Both the position numbers and the translations under genes were made by a program. The notes below the pieces were generated by a model that had not been told where the DNA came from, searched no databases, and saw only the letters and a program-made list of their open reading frames with translations. DNA of 64,000 nucleotides from Neospora caninum Liverpool. Its lineage: Eukaryota; Apicomplexa; Conoidasida; Eucoccidiorida; Sarcocystidae. The stretch is taken from assembly GCF_000208865.1 (NCBI RefSeq), contig NC_018394.1, positions 2,069,964 through 2,133,963 of the forward strand, written 5' to 3'. This document shows, one piece after another, positions 11,850 to 22,166 of the stretch (positions are counted from its first letter, which is position 1; the number at the start of each line of letters is the position of its first letter).

Positions 11850-14084
11850 TCAACTTACTTCATCTACAACATTGTCAGAATTTTCGTTTATGTCTGTCTC
11901 GCCCACGCCGTCCCCGTGGTCGTTTCCAATCCCCGCTTCCGGGGCCTCGCCACCTAAGACTCTTTCATTGTCGCGTTGATTATCATTGACCCCGTGAGAC
12001 TCTGCCAGAACTGGCTCCGCTGTTCCTGGCTCCGCGGGGGGTGACACAGCAGGTGCGGGCACCACATCGGGCACAGCTGCATCTGATTGCTGAACTGCAC
12101 CGGAGGGCAGCCCTCCAAAAGGCGAAGGCTGCTCAATGGTTGGCCCCTCCGGTGGAAATGAAGGCCCCATAGTCTGCGTTTCGTCAACTGGACTTGATAC
12201 GGCGGTTGCACGTGTGGAGAGCCCACCGTCGGATGGCAAGTGCGTCGATGGGGTGGCTACAGGTTGAAGGGGAGTGTCGGATGGGAAAGAAACTGCCATA
12301 CCCTGCGAACTCAGGCCGCCAGCTGGTGCAGGGCTTCTCGGCAGGAGCCCACCAGCGGACGATCCCCTCGGTTCCGCCGCAGGCAAGGAACCTGTGGCCC
12401 CAAGACCCCGCAACCCTCCAGCTGAAGTTCCGCCCAAAGCGGCCGGACCGCCCCGGCCTAGCCCTCCAGCCGCGGTTCCGCCCCGGCCTAGCCCTCTACT
12501 TGCGCTTCCGCCCAGGCCTAGCCCTCTACTTGCGGTTCCGCCCAGGCCTAGCCCTCTACTTGCGGTTCCGCCCAGGCCTAGCCCTGTACTTGCGGTTCCG
12601 CCCAGACCTAGGCCGCCAGCAGCCATCCCCAGTCCCAAGTCAGCAGTCGATCCATATCGCACGGTTCCAGGAAAAATCCCTGGCACGGAGGAGCCCCCAA
12701 AATAGCCACCAAGCGACGCAGTACCTGGAACATAGCCTGATCCCGGAACAAGGCCCACGTTTCTTCCAAGCGCATTGGGGTGCAGTGGGCTCGCAGTTCC
12801 GCTTGTTCCGGGGCTGGTGAGTTGATTAACAGCTGCCACGAGCTTGTCGTTATATGCACGGGTCGAGACAGCTCGGCTTTGAATCGTATCTAACAATTCG
12901 GAGATGCTGAGAGTTTTGTCGGTGAGGCGGAAGTCTGTTCGGCTTTCTGGTACGATGCCTTGAAGCACCGCCACGTGAGTAGATGTGACAACAGGCACAA
13001 GCCGTTCCATAGCGTTCAAAACGTATTTGACAACTGAGTTCGCACGTGCCGTGCTCCTCTTCCATAGACTCTGGATAAGGTCTCTTGTGCGTGGAGACTG
13101 GTTGAGAGGTGTGCAATCTGCCATCTTGGAACGCGTGGCACCACGGAGAGCTTGCAGATGGGCACGGAATTCACTGGAGGCATCACGAAGTAAGCTCAGT
13201 TTTTCCTGGAAATTCCTGGCCCCGTCCTTCAGGGTGTGTTCGGCCGGACTTACAAACAAGAGGTCGACCAGCGCAGCAGCGTCTTGGAGCACCGACCTCG
13301 CAACCGACACGACTTTCGCCGCTTGCTTCTCGGATATCTTGGGGTCGATCGCTTCCGCCGTGCCCCATCCGAAAACGTTGCTGTGCGTTAGAGAACCGCT
13401 TAAACCCGTTGCACAAAACGCGCTGAGTCTATTGATCGCCTTCACCAGGCGAGCCAGCTCTGCCTGGACGAGCTCAAGTGGATCATCGGTGTCTGTCATC
13501 CGGGCACTCAGTCCCTTGGCCATATTCGACAGTTTTTGTCGAATGGAGCGCATTGCTTTGCCGACTGCTGTGGTCATCCACTGAGCATCTCTCTCACTAC
13601 CCGAATAAACCATGCTTGTGAAGCCGCCATGTGCTGACATCCCCTTGTCACCGTAGGGATAGCCAACGCGGCCAGTTCCAGCACGGTACGCACCTGATAC
13701 TTGCCCATACGAAGGCGAGACGAGTAAATAGGGGTACCCAACGGCTGGGTCGGCCGACGGAGAGCCAGCACTGGGGTGGTACGATGGGTAGCCCGAGGCA
13801 AAATCGGCCCCCAGGTCTCCCCGACGATGTGAATCCAGACCTCTGGTGTTCCGATCCCTCTGTGTGTCTTGATCGATGAGGTACATCATCTGTGGGTACT
13901 GCTGGGGTATGGTTTCTGCCGGATAGCGCCCCGGCCGTACATGCCGCTGACTGGCGGCCGCGTCGTCTCCATCGGAAGGGCTGTGTCGTCCCTGGCGGTA
14001 CGAAGAGTCGTAATAACTGCCTGAAACGGCCAAGGAGGACAGCGTGACGCAGCCGATAAAACTCCCGATAGTGAAGAACCTCAT
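11850..14084 (-). CDS. Secreted protein with Gly/Leu decapeptide repeats (hypothetical, dense-granule/rhoptry/microneme type)
   Basis: A single-exon gene of 744 residues. The first ATG of the frame is at 14084; the frame is open further upstream but only from a TTG. Residues 1-22 (MRFFTIGSFIGCVTLSSLAV) form a typical signal peptide. Residues ~23-160 are Tyr/Ser/Pro-rich and low in complexity. Residues ~165-440 are predicted by eye to be helical, with many Lys, Arg and Leu and only two cysteines (FCATG, DCTPL), which could pair. Residues ~480-550 contain at least five decapeptides of the type GLGLGGTASR. The C-terminal ~180 residues are Pro/Ser/Glu-rich and end acidic. There is no transmembrane segment after the signal peptide and no GPI signal. 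This plan fits exported coccidian proteins generally, but I recognise no named member. Location (dense granule, rhoptry or microneme) is inference only. Confidence 0.8.
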   Translation of the reverse strand: MRFFTIGSFIGCVTLSSLAVSGSYYDSSYRQGRHSPSDGDDAAASQRHVRPGRYPAETIPQQYPQMMYLIDQDTQRDRNTRGLDSHRRGDLGADFASGYPSYHPSAGSPSADPAVGYPYLLVSPSYGQVSGAYRAGTGRVGYPYGDKGMSAHGGFTSMVYSGSERDAQWMTTAVGKAMRSIRQKLSNMAKGLSARMTDTDDPLELVQAELARLVKAINRLSAFCATGLSGSLTHSNVFGWGTAEAIDPKISEKQAAKVVSVARSVLQDAAALVDLLFVSPAEHTLKDGARNFQEKLSLLRDASSEFRAHLQALRGATRSKMADCTPLNQSPRTRDLIQSLWKRSTARANSVVKYVLNAMERLVPVVTSTHVAVLQGIVPESRTDFRLTDKTLSISELLDTIQSRAVSTRAYNDKLVAAVNQLTSPGTSGTASPLHPNALGRNVGLVPGSGYVPGTASLGGYFGGSSVPGIFPGTVRYGSTADLGLGMAAGGLGLGGTASTGLGLGGTASRGLGLGGTASRGLGLGGSASRGLGRGGTAAGGLGRGGPAALGGTSAGGLRGLGATGSLPAAEPRGSSAGGLLPRSPAPAGGLSSQGMAVSFPSDTPLQPVATPSTHLPSDGGLSTRATAVSSPVDETQTMGPSFPPEGPTIEQPSPFGGLPSGAVQQSDAAVPDVVPAPAVSPPAEPGTAEPVLAESHGVNDNQRDNERVLGGEAPEAGIGNDHGDGVGETDINENSDNVVDEVS
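12460..12640 (-). repeat. 30-bp in-frame tandem repeat encoding GLGLGGTASR-type decapeptides
   Basis: About five near-identical 30-bp units lie head to tail within the secreted-protein gene. Differences between copies are mostly single bases (Thr/Ser/Arg changes). Because the unit is a multiple of three, copy-number change would keep the reading frame. The repeat also keeps other frames open on the + strand, which creates false long ORFs there. Confidence 0.9.
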
Positions 14085-16816
14085 GATGCACACAGTTTGG
14101 CTCGGCGAATGATTCCGCGGGGCACGCAGCAAGAAAGGGTCCGTCTGGTTAGCCGGGACGACGAGGCTTGTGCAGCAGCAACAGTGGGAACAAAATACCA
14201 CACGACGGATAACCTTCCTCTTTGAACGGGTGTCTACTCCCAAAAATCATTGTCGACGTTAAAAACTCATGGTTGGGAGATCAAGAATCGTCCGGGCCAA
14301 TCCTTGTAAACGGCGGCGTGAGGTTCCAGTGCATAAATGAGAAGATCCGGCAAGGCAAGCATCCAGCTTTCTTGCTCTAACGCAAATCCTAGCGTATTCA
14401 CAGGACGTCCGGCGACCCAACCTCTGCCGCAGCTTCGAAAGAAAGGAGTAAAACAATGAGGTGGAGCCGACACGCTGCCACAAGCGCACACGACCAACGC
14501 GGCCGGCATGCGCGCCCAACGATTCGGGCCCTCAGAGAAAGGTACCAGTGCCGCGGTTACTGCGCATCTATAGTCCGTACCCACGAAATCATGGCCTCTC
14601 GCGGTTGGCTCTCGGTACCCCTTCACAAAACACTACCCCGAGAAAATAGGAAATTCGCCCGATTCAGCACACGCGTGCCACATAAGTTCCAGTAAAACGT
14701 TTTGTAGCCTGCTCAACATCATCAAAAGGCCAATCAACGCGGTTCCGGCAGTGTGTCCAGTAACTCGCAACGTGTAAGGAAGGTTGCTCAGTTGACACCT
14801 CCCTGAAAAGAGTCGGCGCGCGAAGGACCAGCGAGGCCCCTCACACAAATGAGGCCGCGGCAAAGCGACACAATCTGGCCAGAGAGCTGGCGTCTCCGCA
14901 AACCGGGGCCGCCAACCAGTAGAAGACGTACTCGGAATTTTGCATTTTTTTCGTAGGGTGTTGTAAGACTTGAATTTAGAGGCTGCAGCTCTTTTTCCAA
15001 GTTTTGTGCTCCGCGAGCGGTGTAAATCCAAGGTGTCTCTTTCGACATACCAGCGGAAACCGTGTGCAGAGCGCCGTTTTGTCGCGGAGCAGAGGATGTT
15101 CGTGCGTAGTAGTAGACCTCGAGACGCGTCGGCACAAAACAAAACCCGAGAACTCGGGGTGAAGAGGGGACTTGTAGTTTCGGCGCAAGCAAATTCTGTC
15201 GCGGAGCCTGTATCAAGTGTGTGGGGTTTCGGCCATGGAAGTAGCTGACAGAAAAAGGCGGCGGTACACATCCAGGAATCGTTTGTGCTGAACCGGCAAC
15301 CCACAATGCTGGGAGACAGCGATGGTCGCAACAACTCTCACAGCACACGTAAGCCCGTTCGTCTTCTGCCAAAGTGGAGCTTTCGCAAAGCGCAAAAGCA
15401 GTAGACTCTAAACAGTAATAGAAGCCTCAAATGGAGCAAGTCTCGTTGCAAAGCCAAAGAGTAAGGTGAGCTTGTCACGGTGGCATTGAGCTTGTTACGG
15501 TGGCATTGAGCTTGTCACGGTGGCATCTAAGGAGCGACGATGGGGAGGATGTTGGAAGTGGTGAGTTCCAGGTGGCGTTGTGAAGCGGTTCGCTGATTGG
15601 ACGTCGCTTCAACTGGATGTGCTTCTTTGGTGCCCGTACGCGTATTCTGTTACGGTTCTACGGGGTGTCTGTAGCAGCCGTCACAACATTATCACGGATC
15701 AAGATTTCCACGGCCTTCCGCCTCGCGCCACACTGTTCATGCAGTGGCTGTGGCCAGCTGAGAGAGGACTCTACAGCATGTTCGTGAACTGCGAAGTGCT
15801 GCCACGATTGGTGTTACCTGCCTCATCAGCCAATCACGGAAACCCTACAGGCTTACAGAAAACGGACCGGGCTGGCCGTGCTGCTCTGAAAGGGTCTCCC
15901 CGGGTCTCACGGAAGGGCATGACTGTCGTAACTTGCGGTCGCCCGAAGCGGGTGGGACGGTGGCCGAACCGACGGTATTGAGTGATGTTGGATACACCTG
16001 TCGCCTGGCGGAGCAGAGGGGCTATATGAGGATTCTCCAATGCGTACCACTGCTTCCTACCATAGGTCGTCACGTGCTGCCCTTCTACCATGGCTGCTGT
16101 TTCCGCACGCTGTCTCAGTTTCCAAATCACGGCTCGCCTCCTGTGAAGTCCGACAACTCTGCGTGTTCACGTACGGCGGCTGTGGGAGTGTAGCGCAACC
16201 AAAGTGCACTTTGTCACTTGTGTCGCGCAGACAGCAGATACGCGTATTGAAGTCGCCCAGTGCACCTGCTTCACACTGGTGCCGCGAGCTTGTGCGACAT
16301 CCATGTCCAGCGCTCGTTCTGCTTCCGGGGGGTACACACGCCACGAAGGCATTGAAAGACAAATCAGAGACGCTGCATGCCAGCACGGGCAGGGACTTTC
16401 GGGCGTAACTACGTGCATTGTGACATAATTCGCTAAACTACGGGGAGTCAGGAAATGCGTGTCACCGCCAGCGAAGGAACATAACGTAAACAATTGACGT
16501 AGCCGCGCTGCAAAAAGTCTGGTTCCCTAGAGACGATGTGACGTGCAAACAAAAGCCCCGCAAAGGATACAGGACAATAACTCTGTAACTTCTTGAAGGA
16601 CAGCGGACGCATTAGCAAATGTGGAGGAGCGCCAGGAGGCGCAGACACAGATTAGCATGCCTGTTAGTAATTTCGCACTTTCCACAGTACGCCACTGCGC
16701 AAATCGGTCTGCAGAAATCGTTGCATTTCCGCAGCCATTCTGGGTCCACTTCCAGACAGTGTACAGGGTATTGGTGCTGAGTGGTAACCACTCAACAAAG
16801 TGGGATGGTGGAGGTC
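14085..16816. other. Intergenic between secreted protein and otubain; one unassigned - strand ORF
   Basis: The left part is the promoter and 5' leader side of the secreted-protein gene. At 14633-15334 the - strand is open for 233 codons without an ATG at its start. It contains a basic stretch (TKLGKRAAASKFKSYNTLRK) but no family I can name, and a second - strand frame of similar length overlaps it, so coding is doubtful. From 15.5 to 16.8 kb I see only a short tandem repeat and small overlapping ORFs. Confidence 0.4.
15467..15526. repeat. Tandem repeat, 3 x 20 bp
   Basis: Three adjacent copies of tgagcttgtcacggtggcat lie head to tail. The middle copy has one change (gtcacgg to gttacgg). It sits in the spacer between the secreted-protein and otubain genes. 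Confidence 0.95.
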
Positions 16817-19642
16817 CTACGAGCTCCGAGGTGTCTCTGTGTGTCGAGGGGAATGAAACAAGAAGTCATAATGACCAGGCCGATAAATCAAATGGATATG
16901 AGCCTCTTCCGAGTGAGGGAAAATATGGCGAACTGTGCGCAGCATCCACAAGCAGAACCGCCGGTGCTCTGAGGTCAGGCAGCCCCCCCCCCCACTGACG
17001 ACAAGAAGCGAAAATTCAGCGCTCTCCTGTTTCCCGTCCGTGAGACAGCAGACACTTCTGCACCGCGCAGCTGAACCCAAAAGTTTTCTCTCATGCTCCC
17101 CTCGAGACAGAGAGACATGCGACTGCGCGTTTCGGTCTTTCTCTAGTGCGTCGCACTCGAAGCATCATTTAAGCATCCGGGCTGGTACCCAAACCTACCA
17201 TGGTGTGGAATCGCTCTTGCTCCGCTCTCTATCGCAGCGGGGAAAAGTCTAACGGGAATAGTCTAAACAATGGAGGCGAAGCAACGAAAGACTACAAATG
17301 ATTCGGCATGTACACTTACCTGGCTCCTCGCCGGGCGACTGATCGAAATAGACGATCTCCACAGGCATCTGTGTCATCGCCGTCAACGCCATGATTTGAG
17401 GTTGCTCAGCCTCCACCCACATCGGATCCACTTCGTGGGAGCAGTACTCTTCCACTGTGGCATACGCGGTCAGGAACGGCAAGTACAGTTCACTGTTCAA
17501 CTTAATGTGCGTCGACGCGAGCAGACTGTACGGAAGAAACGCACGCAGTGACCCGTCAGCAGGGCGCCAAAATGAGAAACAGTTCTACAGAATCGGAATT
17601 AAGAATGCTGTCAAAAGAGCCGCTAATCTTTAAAGCCAAACAAAGATCAATTTGAGGCGAGACGGGCATCCACACTCTGCTTACGCAAGCTCAGAAAACA
17701 CTGAACACTATTTCATGGACGCTGCAGGGTGCCAAAGTGGAGTTCTGCTCCAGCGATCGCGTTTAAACTACAGGGCGACATCGAAAAATCACACACACTG
17801 GACGTTAAAAAGTCCCTCGTTACTGTTACTCGCCTAGCTGGGCGGCCAACAGCAGGCTGCTTCGCATGTGGTACACTTCGCCAAAGTAGGGCGTGAAAGG
17901 CGTGATAGGCTCGAAATAACTTCTGTAAGCTGTAAATGTGCAAACGACTCTGCCTTTGCTTGAAGGTGGGAGACACTCTCCATTGCAGAGGAACACACGC
18001 GATGGCGTTACTGCGCTCGGAACGTCCACGGGACATGTGAGCCCAGCCCTGTACGCGCTGTCCTCGATTGTCCCCTCCCACCTTCCGGCCATTTGCATCT
18101 CGATACCCATTTCCCTCAGATATTCTTACCAGTTTCGTCTTCACAGCTGCATGCGAAAGCCGCACGCAACCGCCCTTAGAAGAGACACGCGACACCAGCA
18201 TCTGTGCAAAGATTGTCTTTTCCACCAGCCCCCGGGGATGCGTCTGATAAGAACCCTTAAAAACGGCTAGGGGCCAAAAATACCCTGGAGCCTTACCGCG
18301 CGAAAACAACAATGTAATTGCTGCTGCATGTGTCGTTGAAGATGTCGTCGAGCGTCTGCATGCTGGCTTCAGGGGACTCCAGCTTCTGCAAGTTCTCCAC
18401 GGTTTCTGCCACAAAAGGAAGCATAGAGGAAGCAACGCGCCGACGCCTGGCACGAACAAACTAGCTGTTCGTCAAACGCTAAGGCCGCAGAACGCGTCTA
18501 CAGCCGCCTTCCTGCCGGCAAATCGTGCCAGGGGAACTGCACGACCTGCTAGCTCGCAACGTTCAAAACGGCAATAAAGGGCTCACCGCGGGGACAGATA
18601 TGCGTGATGCGTGCACGGCTCCTGGTGGGCTCGCCAAACATGTCTACTACAAACAGAGATACAGAACGAGTCTGCGGCCTCTCGTCCCGTCGAAAAGTCT
18701 GAGCGTTCGCTTTGGAATCAAACAGATCCAGCTCGAATGTGACGCAGTCGGCAGACTCCCCGCGGGTACAAGTGGAAACCGTCTTCGCAGGACTGCCGGC
18801 TTCCCAAGCACCTACCTTCAGCGAAGTCCGCCACGGTTTCTGCGCCCACGCTGCAGATGAGAAGCGAACAGGAACAGTTGGCGGCGGACTAGCCGGTGGA
18901 AATGCAACAAAGGTTAAAAAAAGCGAACACGGAACTCTCCCAGAGGCTGATGTCCTTACGCAGGAAGGCTTCTCGGGTGTCCGTTTCCCTCTCAATGGAC
19001 ACTGGCCATTGGCGCGTCTGCCTTTTGCGTGCTTTGCGGCTGACTCCTGCGGAAGACACGCACATTTACGGCTAAAACCGAACGGCTCCCCCCCGCGGCT
19101 ACCGGCACGCACGCTCTGTGGTCATAAACCTACTTGACTTCGTGGACCTGGGGCAGAAGTTCCTCGTTGATCCGTCTGATGAAGACTTTGATACTCTCGC
19201 GTTGGCGAAGAAAGTAGAGGAAAACGCCGTACATGTACGCGCGATAAAAGCAGCAGCCGTCTTTGCGTATTCTCCGCATTGCCCACGCGCCCTCAGTTCC
19301 CTGCACAGAGTCCTCCCCTGAACCTCCCACCCTCCCCTCGTCCGCCTCCGCGCCTCTCGCTCCATCTCCTGGCGTTCGACTCGCGCTGAAAGAAACGTCC
19401 CTTCTCTTTTGCTGCTCCTTAATGAACGTCTGGGCCTTTGCACAGAGTGCAGCGTTGCCTTCGAAATCCCGCAAAAGACAGTCCAGGCTCTCCACTGCCC
19501 CGACAAGGGGTTGGCTCTCGATCTCCTGTTGCCATTCCGGCACCGAACCTCCTTCGCTCTCGTGAGTTGTATTCGCTTCTGCAGGCCCCGCTGATGTGCC
19601 GGAGTCTGGAGCGGGGTCGATTCCTCCGTTTGAGTCCGTCAT
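16817..19642 (-). CDS. Otubain-like deubiquitinase (OTU family, peptidase C65)
   Basis: A cysteine protease that removes ubiquitin from proteins; animal OTUB1 prefers Lys48 chains and also blocks some E2 enzymes. Five exons join in phase: 19134-19642, 18816-18850 (only 35 nt), 18297-18405, 17320-17525 and 16817-16932, giving 324 residues from the ATG at 19642. Motifs in order: the catalytic Asp/Cys site RKDGCCFYRAY (OTUB1 has GDGNCFYRAF); NYIVVFARLLAS matching OTUB1 YLVVYLRLLTS; VEEYCSHEVDPMW matching EFCQQEVEPM; then HLIYRPGHYDFLF, which carries the catalytic His. The first ~100 residues are acidic and low in complexity and are probably a flexible extension. Asn before the catalytic Cys is replaced by Cys. 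No transmembrane or signal sequence is present, so it should be cytosolic or nuclear. The intron before the last exon holds a poly-C/G run near 16983. Confidence 0.93.
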
Positions 19643-22166
19643 GATTCTCGTCGCGAGGCGGGAGAGACGAAACGTGTGCACGAAGAAACACTCTTCCTCC
19701 CTCGTCGCAACGAAGGCCGGAGCAAGAAGGATAAGACCACAAGGGAACCACACAAAGACACCGCACGGGTGCGAAGCGGGCGCCTGAAGAAGCACCGAAA
19801 CACTGTGCGGCTACACAGAACTGCGATATAAATACAACCTGACACAATCAATGAATGTGTTAATAAACATATATATAAAGATATATATTGGTTCATGAAA
19901 AGACTGGACGAGGAAGGCAGAAAGTCACGTCGGCCCGACCCAGGAGCTGCCGGTATATAGGGAAGGGGAAAAGTAGGTTGGTGGATGAGGGGATGTGCAC
20001 GGAGGGCCAGAAAAAAGACAAGGAGATCAACCAAATGCATACACGGGAAAGACGCAGCCAGAGAGGCCAGTTTAAAAGCGGGCATGCGCGCACGTATACA
20101 CAAGTGAGGAAGCGACGCGGAGCTCCGCAGGCGCATCAAAGTGGACGTTGCTCGAGAGACACGAAAAAACGAAAAAATTGCTCTTTGAGATGCACACATT
20201 CAAGTGCCGTTATCCGTGGTTATGTTCGAATTTTCGCGGGTATGAGACGATTTGGTTGAAGGATATGCATTGCACGGAGCACTGATCAAGACGTTCACGA
20301 GTACAAGTGTTTATGCATTGCACGGAGCACTGATCAAGACGTTCACGAGTACAAGTGTTTTGAGCGCATGCGTTTGACATGAAGATCTCGCTGAAGCAAA
20401 GTAATGCGTTCCAGGACACCCGTCTCCCGACTTGGTCGCTTTTTAAACTGGAAAACACGGTAGAGTCAGACTTGAGATGTGGGCCATTAGTGGCATCACC
20501 CTGAACTTGCATGGGTTTTGTTACCAGAAACTGAGTCAATCTTCGACTGACAACGTATTTTGTTTTCAAGAAAGCGGCAAGCTTCCGTGTGACTACCTCG
20601 CAACGCAGACAGGTGGAGGATCTATCTGCGAATTACCGCACTTTTTGGGTAAGTAAAGACTTTTTTCCTGCAGCTAAACGGCTCAACATCGGTTGCTTTG
20701 CCTGGCAACAAACCCACGCCATCTCTCGTTGAGGCGAACTGCCGCGTTTACTGGCGGTTTAAACAGAGTTAACGAATTTCTTCGTGTACGTCAGCGCTTA
20801 CCAGCGAACATATTCGACGCGAAATCTGGAGAGAAAAAGCAAAGCGAGGGGATAGAAGGGACGTCTAGAGAAAAAAACTGAGTAGCGCTCCGCACGTTTT
20901 TAGGCGGAAGGGCGTTGGAACCACGCGACTGTTGCGTGTGTACGCATTACGGCGGTATGTCGATCGCTGGAACCCCCCCTTTTTTTCGCGATTATGTAGG
21001 ACGTGTTATCTTTTTGCAGAGAATAAATGGCCTGACAGTGGTTCGCTTGCTTAGAAAGAAATGTGTAGAAGAAATATATGGGAAGAATGTAGAAATGAAG
21101 CAAGCTTTCTCGTTCCTTGATTGCCCTTGATCCTCAATGGATAGTGGTCTCCCCGCGTAGGTAGTATGGTCTGAACGTCACCACTAGTATCGAGCTGTGT
21201 GCAACCATGTGCGAGTTGTACTTGCCGAAAGTGTGGATTTTGCCCCTGGAACAATATTGGAGACTGAGTCTACTTAGGGAAGTGATCCAACCCCGTCTCT
21301 CCTCTACTTTTGGATCGCTATTTCTGGTTTGACCCACCAACACGTCTCCTGCTGTGCCGTACAAACATCAAGAGCGCAGATTCACGGAAGAAAAAGGACA
21401 GCAGGCGCAAAATGCTTCAGGCGTTTGTGTACAGATGCAAATATGCAGTTGTACACACATATATGTGCGTACATAGGTGTGTAACCGCTTTGAATGACAG
21501 CTAAATATTTCAATCCAGAAATACATAAATGTGCACGGTTTGTCTCCCCGTTGTTCGATTGCCGTCCCCAGAACTGCGTTCCTGCGTCGCCTCCCTCTGT
21601 CTCGCAAGCATAGGCCCGGACACCGGCGACCCCTCCAGCCTTTCTCCACAAAAGGTGCAAGAGTACACGAGAAAACAAGACGGGGAATTGTGCGTAATTT
21701 CGCTTTCATCCGTGTGGCTGCTAGTTTCATGATTTCCTTTCGTCCATTTAAGCGAAAACTCGTCCCCGGCCGTGAAATCTGGACTTGAATAACGGTGGCT
21801 GTGCACGGACACTGGGGACAGCAGTCACTCTCCCCATCCACAGCCTTTTGAAACCGAGCGCAAAGACTCAGCGCGCGCGCGCTCCACTTCCCCATCTGTC
21901 GCGGTGTCCTGATATCCGCAGGAAGGCCGCGATGTTTCTCTCGTGTTGTTTCGCCGGCGCGTCTGTTGCTCGATTTTCTCTCCAAGTTTCCTTCTCTCTC
22001 CCTTTTCTGTGTCTCTTGTAAGGACCTTCCTTCAATAATAAAAAAGGAAAGTTTTCGCGAGTCATTTTCCATTCGTTCTGCTGGTCGAGGATCTTGGCCG
22101 CTCGCTCTCTTTCTTCTGCGCCGTGCTGCTTCACCTGGTATTTTCAATCATCTTTCAGGCTCGAAG
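19643..22166. promoter_or_regulatory. Divergent spacer between otubain (-) and COPI-associated protein (+)
   Basis: About 2.5 kb separate the two start codons, so both promoters must lie here. No canonical core promoter is evident, as is usual in coccidia. The region contains a 2 x 48 bp direct repeat at 20264-20359 and short AT-rich blocks. A 259-codon - strand frame at 21368-22147 begins with TTG and has no recognisable domain; I regard it as chance. Confidence 0.5.
20264..20359. repeat. Perfect direct repeat, 2 x 48 bp
   Basis: A 48-bp unit starting tatgcattgcacggagcac occurs twice back to back without any visible difference. It lies in the shared upstream region of the otubain and COPI-associated genes. 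Identity of the copies suggests a recent duplication. Confidence 0.95.

Noticed and set aside
12194..12820. Long + strand frames rich in Pro/Arg opposite the secreted-protein gene
   Set aside because: They are produced by the 30-bp GC-rich repeat being open in several frames; the - strand frame has the signal peptide and full-length continuity.
14633..15334. 233-codon - strand frame with a basic segment, considered as a mitochondrial ribosomal protein
   Set aside because: There is no starting ATG, a competing frame overlaps it, and the basic segment does not follow any ribosomal protein pattern well enough to name.
17826..18110. Peptide AYRSYFEPITPFTPYFGEVY considered as an otubain exon
   Set aside because: Exon 18297-18405 joins directly to 17320-17525 in phase and gives the conserved FARLLAS motif, so this lies in the intron.
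17713..18459. 248-codon - strand frame containing FVPGVGALLPLCFLLWQKPW
   Set aside because: It is a different frame that runs across otubain exon 3 and the next intron; the phase-matched otubain frame explains the coding part.
21368..22147. 259-codon open frame on the - strand upstream of the COPI-associated gene
   Set aside because: It starts with TTG, has basic low-complexity content and no domain, and overlaps the 5' leader of a well supported + strand gene.
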